Below, one piece after another: positions 46,151 to 55,240 of a stretch of DNA of 64,000 nucleotides. The position numbers and the translations under genes were made by a program. A model generated the notes under the pieces. It ran no database searches and was not told the DNA's origin. It was given only the letters and a program-made list of their open reading frames with translations. The first letter of the stretch is position 1. Every line of letters starts with the position of its first letter. The stretch comes from JAEINY01 sp942490535 (GTDB taxonomy: Bacteria; Bacteroidota; Bacteroidia; Bacteroidales; Marinilabiliaceae): assembly GCA_942490535.1 (NCBI GenBank), contig CALNXQ010000006.1, positions 171,315 through 235,314 on the forward strand, written 5' to 3'.

Positions 46151-47629
46151 ATGCAAAAGCTCAGACCCATTATGTTTGTGGGCACTTGCTCCGATGCGGG
46201 TAAAAGTGTGATCAATGCTGCCATGTGCCGGATCTTAAAACAAGACGGCTATCAACCGGCGCCTTACAAGGCCCAGAACATGTCGCTCAACAGTTACGCC
46301 ACACCGGAAGGCTACGAAATAGGGCGCGCACAAGCCACTCAGGCCGAAGCCAGTGGCATTGAATGTCACACCGACATGAATCCGGTTTTATTGAAGCCCT
46401 CCGGTGAGAAGATGTCCCAGGTAGTCTTAAATGGAAAACCCATTGGTAACCGGTCGGCCTATGAATATTTCCGCTCGGATAACAATGACTATTTGTTTGA
46501 TGAAGCATACGCCGCCTTTGAACGTCTGGCCCATCGCTATTCCCCAATTGTTCTGGAAGGAGCCGGTTCGATTGCAGAGCTCAACCTGAAAAAACGGGAC
46601 ATTGTGAACATGAACATGGCCAAACGTACCAATGCGGCCGTTTACCTGGTGGCAGACATTGAGCGAGGGGGCGTTTTTGCCAGTGTATATGGCAGTATTG
46701 CCTTATTGGAGCCGGAAGAGAAAGCTCTGATCAAAGGGATTATCATCAATAAGTTCAGGGGTGACATTGCCTTGTTTGACGATGGTAAAACAATATTGGA
46801 AGAGTTAACCGGCGTGCCCATAACAGGAGTCATCCCCTACTTCAAAGACATCTACATTGAAGATGAAGATTCAGTGGTATTGGGGAAAAAGAATAGCCGG
46901 GCTACTGAAGGTTCTGTCAATGTGGCGGTGGTCTTACTCAACCAAATGGCCAACTTCACCGACTTCAATGCCCTGGAGCAGGATAAAAGGGTGCATGTCT
47001 ATTATTCCAATGACGTTAATGAACTCCGCAAAGCAGATATTCTGATTATTCCAGGATCCAAAAACACCCTGGCCGACCTAGGTTATATCCAGGAGAACGG
47101 TATTGCAGAAGTCTTAATCAAAGCCCAACAACAAGGCAAAACAGTGATTGGCATTTGTGGCGGTTACCAAATGATGGGTCAGGTAGTGAAAGATCCCGAT
47201 GGCTTGGAAGGATCCGTCACCCAACTGACCGGCTTGCAATTATTGCCCATTGAAACAACTATCACTGCCGATAAAGAAACCATTCAAACGGTATTTACCT
47301 TTGAACAAGACAACACGCCTTGCCACGGGTATGAAATTCACATGGGACGCAGTCAATTGCTGGCAAAAGTGGAACCGGTGGCCCATAAAGCAGATGGCAC
47401 AGCCGAAGGCGTATTTCTTCATCCCAAATGCTGGGGCACCTACATACACGGCATTCTGGATAACAAACCCGTCATCGATCACCTGTTGGCCCCTTATACT
47501 TCCGATCCGGGACAACCCTTCAGTTACAAAGCATTCAAAGAGCGGGAATACGATCGCCTGGCCGATCATGTACGTCAATACCTGGACATTGATGCCATTT
47601 ACAACACGATGAAACAAACAGCGCAATAA
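46151..47629 (+). CDS. cobQ: Cobyric acid synthase
   Basis: The 492-residue enzyme amidates adenosylcobyrinic acid a,c-diamide at four side chains using glutamine and ATP. The N-terminal dethiobiotin-synthetase-like domain holds the ATP motif VGTCSDAGKSVINAAMCR; the C-terminal class I glutaminase-like domain has the nucleophile cysteine in VIGICGGYQMMG and a late histidine in YIHGILDN. Start chosen at 46151, after the predicted -7 box. First gene of a tight four-gene operon; the next start codon directly follows the stop. Confidence 0.97.
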   Translation: MQKLRPIMFVGTCSDAGKSVINAAMCRILKQDGYQPAPYKAQNMSLNSYATPEGYEIGRAQATQAEASGIECHTDMNPVLLKPSGEKMSQVVLNGKPIGNRSAYEYFRSDNNDYLFDEAYAAFERLAHRYSPIVLEGAGSIAELNLKKRDIVNMNMAKRTNAAVYLVADIERGGVFASVYGSIALLEPEEKALIKGIIINKFRGDIALFDDGKTILEELTGVPITGVIPYFKDIYIEDEDSVVLGKKNSRATEGSVNVAVVLLNQMANFTDFNALEQDKRVHVYYSNDVNELRKADILIIPGSKNTLADLGYIQENGIAEVLIKAQQQGKTVIGICGGYQMMGQVVKDPDGLEGSVTQLTGLQLLPIETTITADKETIQTVFTFEQDNTPCHGYEIHMGRSQLLAKVEPVAHKADGTAEGVFLHPKCWGTYIHGILDNKPVIDHLLAPYTSDPGQPFSYKAFKEREYDRLADHVRQYLDIDAIYNTMKQTAQ

Positions 47630-48670
47630 ATGATTCGAAACGAATTCAGACACGGTGACGACGGCTACCGATACAACCGGGAAGTCATGGCCGATTTCAG
47701 CACAAACACCTGGTACCTGGGGCCTGATCCCGAATTAATACGATTCCTGCAAGAGGCCCTGCCGCGTATTCACAAATATCCTGAATTACAAGGTGAATCA
47801 TTTACGTGTCAATTGGCCGACCATCACCAACTGGCGCCCGACCAGATTCTGGTGACCAATGGCACGGCCGAAGCCATCTTTCTCATTGCCCAGGCCTATA
47901 TGGGCGACAGCAGCCGCATCATCACGCCTACTTTTTCGGAATATGAGCATGCTTGCGGTGTTTACGGTCACCGGGTGTCCTTTTGCGGCTCCAATTTCAT
48001 TGCCCCCAAACTGAACACCCCCGACGGACTCTTTTGGTTGTGTAATCCCAATAACCCGACGGGGCAAGTTTTCAAGCGTGACCTATTGCGCAAAATCGTA
48101 AAAGATAATCCGCAAACCATCTTCATCATTGACGAAGCCTATAGCGACTTTTGCCTTGAAGAAGTGTCGCTGGTGGCAGACATCCCCCAGTTTCGCAATC
48201 TGATTATCCTCAAGTCGCTGACTAAAAACCATTGTCTCCCGGGATTGCGCGTCGGCTATTTAATGGCCCACCAGATGATCCGCCAAAAGATAGCTGCGTT
48301 CCGTCCCCCCTGGTCCGTGAATACCCTGGCCCAGGTGGCCGGTGAGCAATTGCTCAAATACCCGCGCATCAAGCCGGAACTGCTGTTGGAACACCATGCC
48401 ATGACCCGCGCTTTTCAATCGGAAATTGCCTCACTACCCGGGTTTGAAGTACAGCCCTCTTCCACCGGTTTTTTCCTGGTGAAAACCCCCCACCATGCCA
48501 CCGAACTTAAAGAGACACTGGTGAATGACTATGGATTACTCATCCGTGATGCCTCCAACTTCAGGAGTTTATCACCTAACCACATTCGCCTGGCCACTTT
48601 GTCGCGGCATAAGAATGAGCTGTTGGTGAAAGCCTTGAAAGAAGTCACTCAAACCATCCCTGTTCAATAG
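47630..48670 (+). CDS. cobD: Threonine-phosphate decarboxylase (PLP aminotransferase fold)
   Basis: A 346-residue PLP enzyme of the class I aminotransferase fold. In Salmonella CobD makes (R)-1-amino-2-propanol O-2-phosphate from threonine phosphate for the nucleotide loop of B12. Motifs: LCNPNNPTGQVF, IIDEAYSDFCLEE and the PLP lysine in SLTKNHCLPGLRVGY. The fold alone is shared with histidinol-phosphate aminotransferase; the position between cobQ and cbiB, with no spacing to cobQ, decides the call. Confidence 0.9.
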   Translation: MIRNEFRHGDDGYRYNREVMADFSTNTWYLGPDPELIRFLQEALPRIHKYPELQGESFTCQLADHHQLAPDQILVTNGTAEAIFLIAQAYMGDSSRIITPTFSEYEHACGVYGHRVSFCGSNFIAPKLNTPDGLFWLCNPNNPTGQVFKRDLLRKIVKDNPQTIFIIDEAYSDFCLEEVSLVADIPQFRNLIILKSLTKNHCLPGLRVGYLMAHQMIRQKIAAFRPPWSVNTLAQVAGEQLLKYPRIKPELLLEHHAMTRAFQSEIASLPGFEVQPSSTGFFLVKTPHHATELKETLVNDYGLLIRDASNFRSLSPNHIRLATLSRHKNELLVKALKEVTQTIPVQ

Positions 48671-48674
48671 TATC

Positions 48675-49607
48675 ATGGCGAACTATCCGGAAATAATAGC
48701 CGTCCTCATTGCCTATCTTTTGGATTTAAGCATCGGCGACCCTCTATGGCTCCCCCATCCCATTGTGGCCTTTGGCAAGAGTATCTCCACCGGCGAAAAG
48801 CTGCTCAACACCGGTGGTCACCGCTTATTGAAAGGCGCCTTCATGAGCCTTTTCCTCATCGCCTTTGTATTTGCCTTCTTCGCCGGCGTCATGTGGGGCG
48901 CCAAGGCCTTGCACCCATGGCTCGCTGCCGGGGTAACGGGGCTGTTTTTCTTTTTTGGCCTTGCCAACCGCACCCTCATCAAAGAAGGAGCAGAGGTCTT
49001 CAAGGTATTAGACAAAGATGGTTTGGAAGCGGGGCGTAAACAACTCTCCCGCATTGTGGGACGCGACACCTCTGAACTGACGCCTCAACAGATACGGACG
49101 GCCGTATTGGAAACCATGGCTGAAAACCTGAGTGATGGGGTGGTAGCTCCCCTGTTCTGGTTTACCATTGCAGGTATTCCCGGTATGATGGCCTACAAAA
49201 TGATCAACACCCTCGATTCCATGATTGGGTATAAAAATGAACGATACCTCTATTTTGGCCGGGTAGCGGCCTACATCGATGATGCTGCCAACTATATTCC
49301 GGCCCGCTTAACAGCCTTGATCATGGCCCTGGTAACCTTTTCACCCCGGGCTTTGGCCTTCATCTTCCACTTTGGCCATCAGCACAGCAGTCCCAATGCC
49401 GGGTATCCCGAAGCGGCTTTAGCCGGCATTTTAAACGGCCGCTTTGGTGGTCCTAATGTCTATCATGGTCAGCTGGTGAATAAACCCTTCATTGGCATTC
49501 ACGATCAACTATTTGATAACACACACATAAAAATAACGGCTTACGTGAATCATGCCGTTTGTTTTATTTCCATAACAATCTCCTTAACACTCATCTACTT
49601 CTATTAA
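48675..49607 (+). CDS. cbiB: Adenosylcobinamide-phosphate synthase, membrane protein
   Basis: A 310-residue inner-membrane enzyme that joins aminopropanol phosphate (or ethanolamine phosphate) to cobyric acid. Signature segments are LDLSIGDPLWLPHPIVAFGK near the start, GRDTSELTPQQIRTAVLETMAENLSDGVVAPLFW in the middle and SPNAGYPEAALAGIL near the end, with four to five hydrophobic helices between. It begins 4 bp after cobD, and cobT starts 9 bp later, so translation is probably coupled. Confidence 0.96.
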   Translation: MANYPEIIAVLIAYLLDLSIGDPLWLPHPIVAFGKSISTGEKLLNTGGHRLLKGAFMSLFLIAFVFAFFAGVMWGAKALHPWLAAGVTGLFFFFGLANRTLIKEGAEVFKVLDKDGLEAGRKQLSRIVGRDTSELTPQQIRTAVLETMAENLSDGVVAPLFWFTIAGIPGMMAYKMINTLDSMIGYKNERYLYFGRVAAYIDDAANYIPARLTALIMALVTFSPRALAFIFHFGHQHSSPNAGYPEAALAGILNGRFGGPNVYHGQLVNKPFIGIHDQLFDNTHIKITAYVNHAVCFISITISLTLIYFY

Positions 49608-49616
49608 AGCAACAGA

Positions 49617-50681
49617 ATGGCAACACTTGAAACACTTCACATTCCCGAACTACATACCCATCTCAGCGACGCCCTTCAGTACAAACTCGATCAAAAAGCC
49701 AAACCCATTGGATCGCTGGGCCAGATGGAACGCATTGCCAAACAAATAGGATTGATACAAGGCACACTGACGCCTGTACTGCATCAACCAGTCATGCTTA
49801 CCGTGGCCTCTGACCATGATATTTGTGAGGAGGGGGTAAGTCCGTGTCCCATTGAAATTACCTGGCAACAGTGCCTCAACTTCCTGAATGGAGGTGGTGG
49901 CATCGGCCTTTTCGCCCAGGAATACGGTTTCGATCTATACGTGGTGGATGCCGGTGTAAAATATGATTTCCCGGTGCACCCGAAGTTAATTGATGCCAAA
50001 GTGCGGAAGGGGTCACGTAATTTCTTGCATGAACCGGCCATGACCCGTGAGGAATGCCTGAAGGCATTAACCAATGGACGGGAGATTGTAGCGCGCTTTG
50101 CCGAAGCAGGTAGCAATGTGGTTGGATTTGGCGAGATGGGCATTGGCAACACCTCACCAGCCTCAGCCTTACTGGCGGTATTGGGCAATTTCTCGGTTAT
50201 TGAGAGCGTAGGGCCCGGGTCCGGTTTGTCGCCCGAAGGTGTGATCAACAAAACCAAGGTAATCCAGGACGCCATCCGCAAACACGGCGTATCCACGGAT
50301 CCCATCGAAAACCTGGCCCGCTATGGGGGGCTGGAGATCGCCACCATTGCCGGCGGTATGCTCGAAGCGGCCGCCCGCCGCATGGTCATCATCACCGATG
50401 GTTTCATTACCACCTCGGCCCTGTTAGCCGCACATGCCATTGATCCACGTGTGGTGGATTATGCCTTCTTCTCCCATCAATCACAGGAACAAGGCCATAA
50501 AAAGATGGTGGACTTCATGGGCGGTGAACCCATTCTGGACTTAGGATTCCGACTGGGCGAAGGCACCGGAGCTGCTGTGGCTTACTCCATCATAAAAGGA
50601 TCGGTAGCTTTGATCAATAAGATGACTTCCTTTGATGAAGCAGCGGTATTTAATACGGCCAATGAGGCCATTGAGAAATAG
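49617..50681 (+). CDS. cobT: Nicotinate-nucleotide-dimethylbenzimidazole phosphoribosyltransferase
   Basis: The 354-residue enzyme activates the lower-ligand base as its alpha-ribotide for B12 assembly. The blocks LDQKAKPIGSLGQMERIAKQIG, FGEMGIGNTSPASAL and the late RLGEGTGAAVA (with the presumed catalytic Glu) are diagnostic. It is the last gene of the operon. The usual companions cobU, cobS and cobC for nucleotide-loop assembly are not adjacent and must lie elsewhere if the pathway is complete. Confidence 0.97.
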   Translation: MATLETLHIPELHTHLSDALQYKLDQKAKPIGSLGQMERIAKQIGLIQGTLTPVLHQPVMLTVASDHDICEEGVSPCPIEITWQQCLNFLNGGGGIGLFAQEYGFDLYVVDAGVKYDFPVHPKLIDAKVRKGSRNFLHEPAMTREECLKALTNGREIVARFAEAGSNVVGFGEMGIGNTSPASALLAVLGNFSVIESVGPGSGLSPEGVINKTKVIQDAIRKHGVSTDPIENLARYGGLEIATIAGGMLEAAARRMVIITDGFITTSALLAAHAIDPRVVDYAFFSHQSQEQGHKKMVDFMGGEPILDLGFRLGEGTGAAVAYSIIKGSVALINKMTSFDEAAVFNTANEAIEK

Positions 50682-50700
50682 GTATTAGCCTTTAGCTACT

Positions 50701-50745
50701 AGCCATTAGCTGCTAGTGGCTAAAAGCTAATAGCAGCTAATGGCT
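50701..50745. terminator. Hairpin between convergent cobT and FabH-like genes
   Basis: AGCCATTAGCTGCTA (50701-50715) is the exact complement of 50731-50745 across a 15-base loop. Surrounding TAGC words extend the symmetry. It lies 20 bp past cobT and 12 bp past the stop of the opposing gene, so it probably ends transcription from both sides. A T-run is only seen on the plus strand (CCCCTTTT). Confidence 0.65.
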
Positions 50746-50756
50746 AGCAGCCCCTT

Positions 50757-51803
50757 TTAAATACACCATCTAAAAACAGCCGATGCCACTGACCAGTTGG
50801 AGCCCAGATCGGCAAAGGCCACCAGATCACCTTTCTTCAGCTTCCCTTTTTGAACGGCATCAGCGGTGATAATAGGAATACTGGATGTTTCCACGCAGGA
50901 ATGCACCCCAATAGTTTCATGAACTTTGGCATAATCCACACCCGTATTGGCAGCCCAACGGCGATTTAACCATTCAAACTTCTGGGCGAAGATGTAATGA
51001 TCCACCTCATCGGGTTGCAGGTTCAGCACCCCCAGACTCTGGTGCACCGAATAGGGCAAAAAGTTCTCCACATAAGGCAGATCACGCGCGAAACTACCCG
51101 GCGAAATGCTGAAAAAGGCTTTCAAAGAGGACTCGGCATCCCAGGGGCCGGCTTTCTTCGTATCTACCTTCACTTCGGCGGCGATCTCCGGATACTGTTC
51201 CGACATCAGGTGAAAGGCCTGTAATCCATAGCCCGGTTCGGTCTGACGCAACACAAAAGCCCCCGCTCCATCCCCCACCAGCATGGTCTTCATGATGGTG
51301 CTATCGGTATGCGGCAGAATGGACTCTCCGGACACCACCAGCACAGTTTTATAGAACCCCGAAGCCACATAGCTGGCACCGGTCATCAAGGCATACATCC
51401 AGCCGGTGAATCCCTGGTCAATGTTGATGGCGGTGGCATTTTTGGCCCCCAGCTCCGTTTGAATAGTGACTGAATTGGGCGGTGTTAATTGCGACAGATC
51501 GCGGGTGATGTGCGTCACCACAATCATGTCTATCTCTGACGCATCGATGCCCGCATGGGTGATGGCGGCCTGTCCCGCTTTAACCGCCATTTGGGTATAG
51601 GTCTCCCCCTTGGCCCAGCGGCGCTCTTTAATACCACTCTGGTCAGCCATAAACGCCTGTTCCTCCTCCGTCAACTGCAGCTGCTTAAAATCCTCGTTTT
51701 TAACAATGGTAGGCGGCAGGTAACTCCCCACTCCGATAATACCCACCGGCACCTGCGGCACAACGGGCTTGGAATGGGATAACCTGAATTTAGTATCTAT
51801 CAT
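50757..51803 (-). CDS. FabH-like (KAS III fold) protein without the usual catalytic triad
   Basis: A 348-residue thiolase-fold protein clearly related to 3-oxoacyl-ACP synthase III: VGIIGVGSYLPPTIVKN at the start, GDGAGAFVLR in the middle and KGDLVAFADLGSNWSVASAVFRW at the end. The three residues that make KAS III a condensing enzyme are not there. The nucleophile block usually reads AACSGF; here it is DQGFTGW, with Phe in place of Cys. HQAN is AQKF, and the Asn block GNTSAAS is SCVETSS. It may be an inactive partner, or use another chemistry; a Cys near residue 310 takes the Asn position. No fatty-acid or polyketide gene is nearby. Confidence 0.85.
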   Translation of the reverse strand: MIDTKFRLSHSKPVVPQVPVGIIGVGSYLPPTIVKNEDFKQLQLTEEEQAFMADQSGIKERRWAKGETYTQMAVKAGQAAITHAGIDASEIDMIVVTHITRDLSQLTPPNSVTIQTELGAKNATAINIDQGFTGWMYALMTGASYVASGFYKTVLVVSGESILPHTDSTIMKTMLVGDGAGAFVLRQTEPGYGLQAFHLMSEQYPEIAAEVKVDTKKAGPWDAESSLKAFFSISPGSFARDLPYVENFLPYSVHQSLGVLNLQPDEVDHYIFAQKFEWLNRRWAANTGVDYAKVHETIGVHSCVETSSIPIITADAVQKGKLKKGDLVAFADLGSNWSVASAVFRWCI

Positions 51804-51969
51804 AATAAGTTGTTTTTCCGACCGTGAAAATAGCCTTTTTAAGGGGAATTGATGATAGAAACGAATACAACAATTCCAGATAATTCTAAGACGAGGGGGA
51901 CAAGCATTGGAAAAAAGAATTCAGAATGAAAGGAACAAGCACAAGATTATCTCATAAGACAAATAAATG

Positions 51970-52061
51970 CCACAAAGGCACAAAATCACAAAGACTTCAC
52001 TAAGGGTAAACGTAAAGAAATTTAGATTTTTGTGTTTTCATTGAGACTTGGTGTCTTAGTG
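51970..52061. repeat. CACAAAG-type dispersed inverted repeat
   Basis: The gap between the FabH-like and M81 genes holds CACAAAGGCACAAAATCACA followed by CACTAAG (51998), then TTTTTGTGTTTTC and CTTAGTG (52055-52061) in the opposite sense. This resembles interspersed palindromes built from CACAAAG words that are common in Bacteroidota and other genomes. The rest of the gap shows nothing recognisable. Confidence 0.5.
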
Positions 52062-52097
52062 ACCAGACAAGTCACCTTCACCCCTTGAGTCGAGTTA

Positions 52098-53681
52098 CTA
52101 ATTATTCCCTTTCTCCTCTCCGGTTGCAGGTATCAGGCGTGCACTTAAATCAGGCGTGTCCATATCTTTATCCAACGGATACATGGGCCTTATGATCCGT
52201 TTATAATCTAAACGTTCCAAATCCTGATCCACACCACCTGGCGTCAATGCCATGATCCAATCGGCGCGCATATTATAAAGTTCAGGCACCAAATAGCCAA
52301 TTTTCACCACCAGAATATCCGTTTCACGCGGATTTAACCCTAGGTTGGTAAAATCTTTCTCATAGTGATAGGGCTTCCGCTTTTTAGTGACGATGACGGA
52401 TACGCTGCCTACCTTCACCACGACTTCTGTTTCAGCATGTTTATCCCCATGTTCAATGGACTGAACGATACCTGATAATAATATGGGCGGTGCGTAACGG
52501 CTATCTACCAAGGCACCTGCATAGGCTTCCACTTTACCGCCTACACCGGCTTCCATGGCTTTCTCCACAAATTCAGGGCCGGGAATAGACGCATAAATGA
52601 GTGACGGGCCGTTTTCAACTTTAAACTCCGGCCGTTGAAGTATTTCGTGAAGTGTCCAGGTGACATCACCGGCACCGCCAGCCGTTGGATTATCGCCCAT
52701 GTCACTGATGATGAAGGGCCGCTTTTCACTTTCGATGGCCTTATCCAGACATGCCTGCAGAGGTGCCACCGGCGCTATAAATTCAAATTCATGCCTCACC
52801 TCCCAGAACTGTTTGGCCAATTTCTCAGCCGTTGATTTCACCTTTTCTTCATCATCACCCGTGACCATCACCACCGCATGATTACGCGGTTCATCGGCCC
52901 AGGCATACCCCACCCAGATGGCCGCATCCAAAATACCGGCTTCTTGCGTGGCAGGAGCCACCTGTGCATATAAACTTTTCGCCGGTTCAATGCGGGTACT
53001 GGTCTTTTCACCCGGTAAAAGAATCGGCACCGGAATCCAGGCTTTATAGGCCGGTTTGCCCAGACCGTTTTTTAGTCTGTGCAATAAATTATCCACCGCC
53101 CGCTGTTTCGATTCCATGGCATCTTCGTGGGGGGCTAACCGGTAACAGGTTATTAAATCGGTCTGTTCCGCCAGACGCATGGACACATTCCCATGTAAAT
53201 CCATGCAGGTGGATATAAGGGTTTCAGGACCTACCAGCTCCCTTACTTTAAGGATAAAATCACCTTCCGGGTCATCCAGTCCCTCCACACTCATGGCCCC
53301 ATGAATATCAAAAAACAAACCGTCGTAAGGCAGGTTGGCTTTAAGTAAGTCCAGTGTTTGATTAACCAGGGATTCATAGGCTTCCCGGGTGACGATACCA
53401 CCGGGCAGAGCATGACCTTTTAAAGCCGGAAACCACCTGGCCGCTTCAAAATAGGAGCTATCAGAAAAGAAGGGATAGATGGAGAATACAGCATCTCCTG
53501 TTTTGGCATGAAAAGCTGCTTCGGTGGTTTTGGCCGGTGAGAACGTACTTGATTCAATAGCTAAGCCGGCAATGGCAATGCGGGGTAGCTGACCATTTTC
53601 ATGATCCTTATTTTTTGGGGCGTTACAACGTGCAAAAAGAATAACGACTAATACCAGGAAAAGACTCTTTTGAAAACTCAT
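52098..53681 (-). CDS. M81 family (MlrC-like) metallopeptidase, predicted lipoprotein
   Basis: A 527-residue protein of the M81/MlrC family, named for the microcystin-degradation protein MlrC. After the signal (MSFQKSLFLVLVVILFARC, lipobox FARC) comes the MlrC N-terminal domain with IAIAGLAIESSTFSPAKT, GLFFDIHGAMSVEG and MDLHGNVS, the last two supplying likely zinc ligands, followed by ISDMGDNPTAGGAGD and the MlrC C-terminal domain. Start at 53681 gives the lipoprotein signal; the upstream in-frame extension lacks one. Many family members are cytoplasmic, so the lipid anchor is notable. The natural substrate is unknown. Confidence 0.9.
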   Translation of the reverse strand: MSFQKSLFLVLVVILFARCNAPKNKDHENGQLPRIAIAGLAIESSTFSPAKTTEAAFHAKTGDAVFSIYPFFSDSSYFEAARWFPALKGHALPGGIVTREAYESLVNQTLDLLKANLPYDGLFFDIHGAMSVEGLDDPEGDFILKVRELVGPETLISTCMDLHGNVSMRLAEQTDLITCYRLAPHEDAMESKQRAVDNLLHRLKNGLGKPAYKAWIPVPILLPGEKTSTRIEPAKSLYAQVAPATQEAGILDAAIWVGYAWADEPRNHAVVMVTGDDEEKVKSTAEKLAKQFWEVRHEFEFIAPVAPLQACLDKAIESEKRPFIISDMGDNPTAGGAGDVTWTLHEILQRPEFKVENGPSLIYASIPGPEFVEKAMEAGVGGKVEAYAGALVDSRYAPPILLSGIVQSIEHGDKHAETEVVVKVGSVSVIVTKKRKPYHYEKDFTNLGLNPRETDILVVKIGYLVPELYNMRADWIMALTPGGVDQDLERLDYKRIIRPMYPLDKDMDTPDLSARLIPATGEEKGNN

Positions 53682-53795
53682 ACCTTTAGTTTTAAGACTA
53701 AATTGATTGCACTTGAATTCACAAGGTAGGAATTTCCTGGCATTCACTACAACTTCATTCATTAAATATCAGGCAATAGTGGCTGCCATTATAAC

Positions 53796-54317
53796 TTAAT
53801 CGGATCCATCGGTATCTATTAAAAAACTGTCAAGGACATCTTTGGGTTTGATATACTTTTCCTTTAAATCCTTCACTCCCACCAAATAATCCAAATGAAT
53901 ATCTTCCAGCCTTTGATAATCTATACCATCCACTGATTCTGCCAAAGCAAAATGATACTCCAGATTATATTTAATTTGGCTCATATGTGCCAACATGCTT
54001 CTACTATTAGTGGCAAAAACACCAATGGTATGATCTAGTTCAAATCGTGATTCCAGGCTTTCATAACCATGGCGTTTTAAGAACGATGAAACTTTCTCAG
54101 GTAATTGGAGAACGGCCTTATTAAGTGATTTCCAAGGGATTAAAATAGTTGTATAGCTTGGATAATGTAAAAATTGCACTGCAAATTTCCCGGGTTTTAA
54201 TAACGACACTATTGAAGCATACCATTCGCCAGGCAAATTATCTTCAGGACTTGATAAATCCTTAACTGGCTTGATGCCTGAAACTTTCAATAACTTGGCA
54301 GTCGCTCTAATTTTCAT
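53796..54317 (-). CDS. DUF6933-like hypothetical protein
   Basis: A 173-residue soluble protein. The opening MKIRATAKLLKVSG followed by LPGEWYASIVSLLKPGKFAVQFLHYPSYTTILIPW matches the pattern of DUF6933 proteins, which have no known function. No signal peptide, membrane helix or catalytic motif is seen. It is in the same direction as the M81 gene, 114 bp upstream of it. The family name is from memory of the pattern and was not searched. Confidence 0.7.
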   Translation of the reverse strand: MKIRATAKLLKVSGIKPVKDLSSPEDNLPGEWYASIVSLLKPGKFAVQFLHYPSYTTILIPWKSLNKAVLQLPEKVSSFLKRHGYESLESRFELDHTIGVFATNSRSMLAHMSQIKYNLEYHFALAESVDGIDYQRLEDIHLDYLVGVKDLKEKYIKPKDVLDSFLIDTDGSD

Positions 54318-54510
54318 AGTTTAAGATTTTCGTACGACCAAGATAAAAATAATAATTTTCTTGGCTCTAAATCTCAGGTTCATTTGTTTGGATTGGTAGC
54401 TGCAAACCATTTGAGGCACCTTAAAAAATTCAAAAGGTGGAATTTCTTACAAAAACCATAACATTTATTGCCAGCCGGATAGCGTTCAACCCGGCCTCCA
54501 TGACTGGCTA

Positions 54511-54996
54511 CTAGGCTCTGTTGGAAGGCCGATTTATCAGGCTTTTTTGTATATACCGTTTAACTTTCTGAGCAATATTTAGAGGCAAGTCATTTAAACT
54601 TCGTGGTTCAAGAGGATAGTAGCTCATAAATGAAATATGGCTGCACCCCTTTGAATAAATACTATCCGATTGTTTAATATAGTATTCGTCTTTCTTGAGT
54701 TGAATAATTAAGGTGTCTGGTTTATTTAAATCAATTTCTTCCCAAATTGGCAAGTATCTGGGATAATTTAAACTCAACTGATAGTTTGCAGTTGTGTCAA
54801 TGACATTGACTCTTAAAGAATAATAACCATCTTTATTTGAACACCCACAATTGCCAAATGTGTTTTCATTTTTATAAATGTTTGCATAAATACCACTTAC
54901 AGGTTGGTTTGTTTCGGTATCAATAAATCTTACTTTAGATTGAGCTAAAGAGCCAATCCATGCAATTAGAAAGAATATGGAGAGTAAGTATTTCAT
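54511..54996 (-). CDS. Small secreted protein with carboxypeptidase-regulatory-like fold
   Basis: A 161-residue protein with a signal peptide (MKYLLSIFFLIAWIGSLAQ). The segment KVRFIDTETNQPVSGIYANIY, a short linker and DGYYSLRVNV have the pattern of a carboxypeptidase-D regulatory-like beta-sandwich, often found as a binding or structural module. A pair CGCS near residue 50 and one later Cys could form a disulfide. The function is unknown. It borders a 1.8-kb repeat region with no genes. Confidence 0.7.
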   Translation of the reverse strand: MKYLLSIFFLIAWIGSLAQSKVRFIDTETNQPVSGIYANIYKNENTFGNCGCSNKDGYYSLRVNVIDTTANYQLSLNYPRYLPIWEEIDLNKPDTLIIQLKKDEYYIKQSDSIYSKGCSHISFMSYYPLEPRSLNDLPLNIAQKVKRYIQKSLINRPSNRA

Positions 54997-55053
54997 AATT
55001 ATGCCTAACTTTTCATGAAGCCAATTGCTGTTATATTTACTTTATCTTTTAGT

Positions 55054-55098
55054 AAAAGTGTTCTTTCCAGACCCTATGAGCTTGGAAAGAACACTTTT
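55054..55098. terminator. Isolated strong hairpin with T-run
   Basis: AAAAGTGTTCTTTCC is matched perfectly by its complement 15 bases later, followed by TTTTT on the plus strand and flanked by A/T on the other. No credible gene ends here on either strand, so it may be a remnant of a lost gene's terminator or the end of an unseen small RNA. Confidence 0.6.
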
Positions 55099-55240
55099 TC
55101 CTATTTTGTTGGTGTAAATACCCAAGCGACGTCCAAGGTAGCCATTCCTTATCAAAAAAAATATCCATTTTCGGCAAAAGTGATTCAGCCCGCTTTTATT
55201 AACCCCCAAAGTAGAATCGCAGATTATCACAGATATCCCA

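Noticed and set aside
47630..48670. Histidinol-phosphate aminotransferase (hisC)
   Set aside because: The fold is shared, but zero spacing to cobQ and close linkage to cbiB and cobT make threonine-phosphate decarboxylase far more likely.
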